A DNA stretch of 7,631 bases from Candidatus Hydrothermota bacterium (lineage in GTDB: Bacteria > Hydrothermota > Hydrothermia > B15-G9): NCBI GenBank assembly GCA_003645975.1, contig QNDP01000053.1, positions 1 to 7,631 on the forward strand. The letters run 5' to 3'. Numbering within the stretch: the stretch's first letter is position 1; each line of letters starts with the position of its first letter. Of this stretch, positions 5,614-7,631 are shown in pieces. A program made the translations under genes and the position numbers. The notes under the pieces were generated by a model. The model was not told the origin of the DNA. It saw nothing but the letters and a program-made list of their open reading frames with translations, and searched no databases.

Positions 5614-7062
5614 ATGCAGAAACAAGATCGTTACAAAATCCTCCTGACTATCCTGCATGATGTCGTCAAACTCGATAAACCACAAAAGCTTATCGACAAA
5701 ATTTTGGAGAGGGCCGTCGCATTCATGAACGCAGAGCGGGGTTATCTCGTGCTCATGACATCCAGCGGCGAGCTGATAACGGCCGCAGGTGTCGAAAATG
5801 TCGATTCGATAAAAAAATACTCGTCAACTGTTGTGCGCCGAGTGCTCGGCTCAGGCGAAAGCGTGCTTGTGCACGACGCCATGAAGACGCCAGACCTGTC
5901 CACCGAAAGCATTATGCTCGAATCAATTAGGTCGATAATAGCGGCGCCGCTGCGCATTCGAGGCGAGATCAAAGGCGTTATCTACCTCGATTCGACCACA
6001 AAAACGGGCCTTTTTACCAAAAACGACCTCGAACTTCTGGAGGCATTCGCCAGTATAGCTTCGCTTGCTTTGTCAAATGCCACTGAATATCAAGAGCTTC
6101 TCGAAAGTTATGAGACGCTGCGTATAGACGCCGAGCTCAAATCCGAATTTGTCGGGCAAAGCCCTAAGTTCCTTGAAGTTCTAAGCTTAATCAAAAAATT
6201 TGCCCCGACAAAGCTACCGGTGCTCATAACGGGAGAAAGTGGGACGGGGAAGGAGCTGGCCGCCAGATTGATTCACAAAATATCGGGTCGAAAGGGCGAG
6301 TTCGTGGCCGTAAACTGTGCAGCAATCCCAAAAGACCTGCTCGAGGCAGAACTTTTTGGCTACAAAAAAGGAGCGTTCACCGGTGCAACTGAGTCGAAAA
6401 AAGGGCTTTTTGAGGTCGCACATCGCGGAACGCTGTTCCTCGACGAGATCGCCGAGATGCCGCCTGAGCTTCAGGTCAAGCTGCTCAGGGTCATTCAGGA
6501 CAACGAGATAAGGCCACTCGGTGGAACGAAATCCGTCAAGGTTGATGTCAGGATCATAGCTGCTACGAACCGAGACATCCGTAAAGCCATTCAAGACGGT
6601 CATTTCCGTGAAGACCTGTTCTACCGACTCAATGTGCTTCACATCCACATGCCGCCCTTGCGTGAACGGCCGGAGGACATCCCGATTCTGGTTGCGCATT
6701 TCATCAAAAAATACGGTGATAGCAAAAAGCGCATTGAGCGCAAAGCGCTTATCAAGTTGCTCAATTACCATTGGCCGGGCAATGTGCGCGAACTCGAAAA
6801 TGTGATAGCAAGGGCGGTCGTCATCTCTCAAGGCGATGTGATCCGCGAGGGCGATATAACTTTGGAACATGAGGGTGAGGCCGGTCTCGAGCGCAAAAAA
6901 GTCGAATTCAAATCACTTGAAGAAGTTGAACGACAATATATTCTCGATGTCCTCGAGGCATGTGGATGGAACAAGACACGAGCGGCCAAAATCTTGGGCA
7001 TCACTTTGCGCGGTCTCCAATACAAGCTAAAGCGTTGGGGCATCAATAAATCTGCCACATAA
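5614..7062 (+). CDS. GAF-AAA+-Fis sigma-54-dependent transcriptional activator
   Basis: A complete 482-residue enhancer-binding protein that remodels RNA polymerase-sigma-54 using ATP. Domains in order: an N-terminal GAF sensor (about 20-155, ending VIYLDSTTKTGLFTKNDLEL); a linker helix (156-178); the AAA+ core (about 180-405); and a Fis-type helix-turn-helix (about 436-475, NKTRAAKILGITLRGLQYKL). Core motifs are intact: Walker A GESGTGKE (207-214), the sigma-54-contacting GAFTGA loop (253-258), Walker B TLFLDEIAEM (273-282, D277/E278), arginine fingers in FREDLFYRLN (331-340) and sensor II WPGNVREL (387-394). There is no receiver domain, so the signal is probably a small ligand bound by the GAF domain rather than phosphorylation. 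The ATG at 5614 follows TTGAGG (5602-5607). The stop is 15 nt before anmK, suggesting a shared transcript. The target genes are unknown. Confidence 0.95.
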   Translation: MQKQDRYKILLTILHDVVKLDKPQKLIDKILERAVAFMNAERGYLVLMTSSGELITAAGVENVDSIKKYSSTVVRRVLGSGESVLVHDAMKTPDLSTESIMLESIRSIIAAPLRIRGEIKGVIYLDSTTKTGLFTKNDLELLEAFASIASLALSNATEYQELLESYETLRIDAELKSEFVGQSPKFLEVLSLIKKFAPTKLPVLITGESGTGKELAARLIHKISGRKGEFVAVNCAAIPKDLLEAELFGYKKGAFTGATESKKGLFEVAHRGTLFLDEIAEMPPELQVKLLRVIQDNEIRPLGGTKSVKVDVRIIAATNRDIRKAIQDGHFREDLFYRLNVLHIHMPPLRERPEDIPILVAHFIKKYGDSKKRIERKALIKLLNYHWPGNVRELENVIARAVVISQGDVIREGDITLEHEGEAGLERKKVEFKSLEEVERQYILDVLEACGWNKTRAAKILGITLRGLQYKLKRWGINKSAT

Positions 7063-7077
7063 CCGAGGATAGCCCTC

Positions 7078-7631
7078 ATGAAAGTGCTCGGTATGATGAC
7101 CGGCACATCTGTCGATTCCGTCGATGGTTCCATCCTCGAAATCTGCGGGGACATGCAAGATTTTGAAGCTCGACTGCTTTACTTCGGCAGCTATCCCATT
7201 TCGGAACAGCTTCGTAAGCGTATCTTTAAGGCTTTTTCGCCCGAAACTTCGGATGTCGCCCTGATCTGCCAGTTGAATTTCGAAATCGGAAAGCTCCTTG
7301 CGGAGGCTGCCGCCTATTTCGTCGAACAATCGGGCGTCAGGCCGGAACTCGTGGCAATTCATGGTCAAACGGTTTATCACATTCCAAGAGTCGATCTCTC
7401 AAAGGGTTGGCGCACACCATCGACTTTGCAGATAGGCGAGCCGTCGTTCATCGTCGAGCGACTTCAAGTCCCTGTCGTCTCGGATTTTAGGCCTGCGGAC
7501 ATGGCGGCCGGCGGTCAGGGTGCGCCCCTTGTGCCGTTCGCCGACTTCCTGCTTTTCCGATCGAAGCTCAAATCGCTGGCAATTCACAACATAGGCGGTA
7601 TCTCAAATGTTACCTATCTGCCCAAAGACCC
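7078..7631 (+). CDS. anmK: Anhydro-N-acetylmuramic acid kinase, N-terminal part (3' end outside window)
   Basis: The first 184 codons of a gene that runs off the window; intact AnmK has about 370 residues. The enzyme hydrolyses the 1,6-anhydro bond of anhydro-MurNAc and phosphorylates it to MurNAc-6-phosphate, recycling peptidoglycan in the cytoplasm. Signatures visible are VLGMMTGTSVDSVDGSILEI (3-22, the ATP-binding loop), VAIHGQTVYHIP (92-103), STLQIGEPSFIVER (115-128), PVVSDFRPADMAAGGQGAPL (132-151), VPFADFLLF (152-160) and HNIGGISNVTYL (170-181). The glycine usual in GTSxDGxD is serine here (S14). The ATG at 7078 follows GAGG (7065-7068), 15 nt after the regulator's stop. MurNAc-6-P etherase (murQ) often lies beside anmK and may follow beyond the window. 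Confidence 0.93.
   Translation, partial: MKVLGMMTGTSVDSVDGSILEICGDMQDFEARLLYFGSYPISEQLRKRIFKAFSPETSDVALICQLNFEIGKLLAEAAAYFVEQSGVRPELVAIHGQTVYHIPRVDLSKGWRTPSTLQIGEPSFIVERLQVPVVSDFRPADMAAGGQGAPLVPFADFLLFRSKLKSLAIHNIGGISNVTYLPKD

Noticed and set aside
5194..5685. 163-codon minus-strand frame across the spacer
   Set aside because: It runs antisense through the clear methyltransferase remnant and into the regulator gene, has no ribosome site, and its product shows no domain pattern.
5837..5850. GCCGAG-TG-CTCGGC dyad
   Set aside because: Lies inside the GAF-domain coding sequence with a two-base centre; it fits chance codon choice and has no regulatory context.
6214..6870. 218-codon minus-strand frame
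   Set aside because: Antisense to the AAA+ core of the sigma-54 activator; an open frame here follows from codon bias in the real gene.
1..7631. CRISPR array, insertion-sequence transposase, rRNA or tRNA genes
   Set aside because: No regularly spaced direct repeats, no transposase motifs and no RNA gene signatures were seen on either strand.

Overview
This 7.6 kb bacterial window is about half G+C, and every supported gene lies on the + strand. The products point to a bacterium that makes a surface polysaccharide and has a peptidoglycan wall: two glycosyltransferases, a Wzy/O-antigen-ligase-type membrane protein and an anhydromuramic acid kinase. A GAF-AAA+-Fis regulator implies that the organism uses sigma-54. 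I cannot place it to a genus. Strong Shine-Dalgarno sequences, mixed AGG/CGN arginine codons and a dispersed-repeat-like spacer fit an environmental, perhaps deep-branching lineage, but this is only an impression.

Layout. (1) Positions 1-3276 are the end of a polysaccharide cassette: the 3' part of a glycosyltransferase gene, a complete GT4-like glycosyltransferase (717-1880), and an O-antigen ligase/polymerase-like protein that overlaps it by 14 nt (1867-3276). Tight spacing and overlap indicate one transcript. (2) Positions 3361-4127 hold two small genes, each encoding a 116-residue protein with two predicted membrane helices and a shared R-M-E-W-I motif just after the second helix. They look like diverged tandem paralogues of unknown function. 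(3) Positions 4216-5157 encode a full-length carbamate kinase with no arginine deiminase or carbamoyltransferase gene beside it. (4) Positions 5158-5613 contain no intact gene. They hold the first 54 codons of a beta-class DNA methyltransferase, which stop soon after the TSPPYW motif, then a 62-nt cloverleaf-like inverted-repeat element and a separate TTTGAA-TTCG-TTCAAA palindrome. This looks like a site of gene decay and repeat insertion. (5) Positions 5614-7062 encode a complete GAF-AAA+-Fis sigma-54 activator. (6) From 7078 to the window edge is the 5' part of anmK, which probably shares a transcript with the regulator (15-nt gap).

How the genes work together: the first block builds and polymerises or ligates a cell-surface glycan. 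The two small membrane proteins follow it after an 84-nt gap and could be accessory to it, but nothing in them proves that. Carbamate kinase and AnmK are central and recycling enzymes with no obvious link to the glycan. The regulator's targets are unknown, and no convincing -24/-12 promoter was seen in the window. I found no clear evidence of an undescribed defence or mobile system. The most unusual items are the paired 116-residue membrane proteins and the structured, decayed spacer at 5158-5613.
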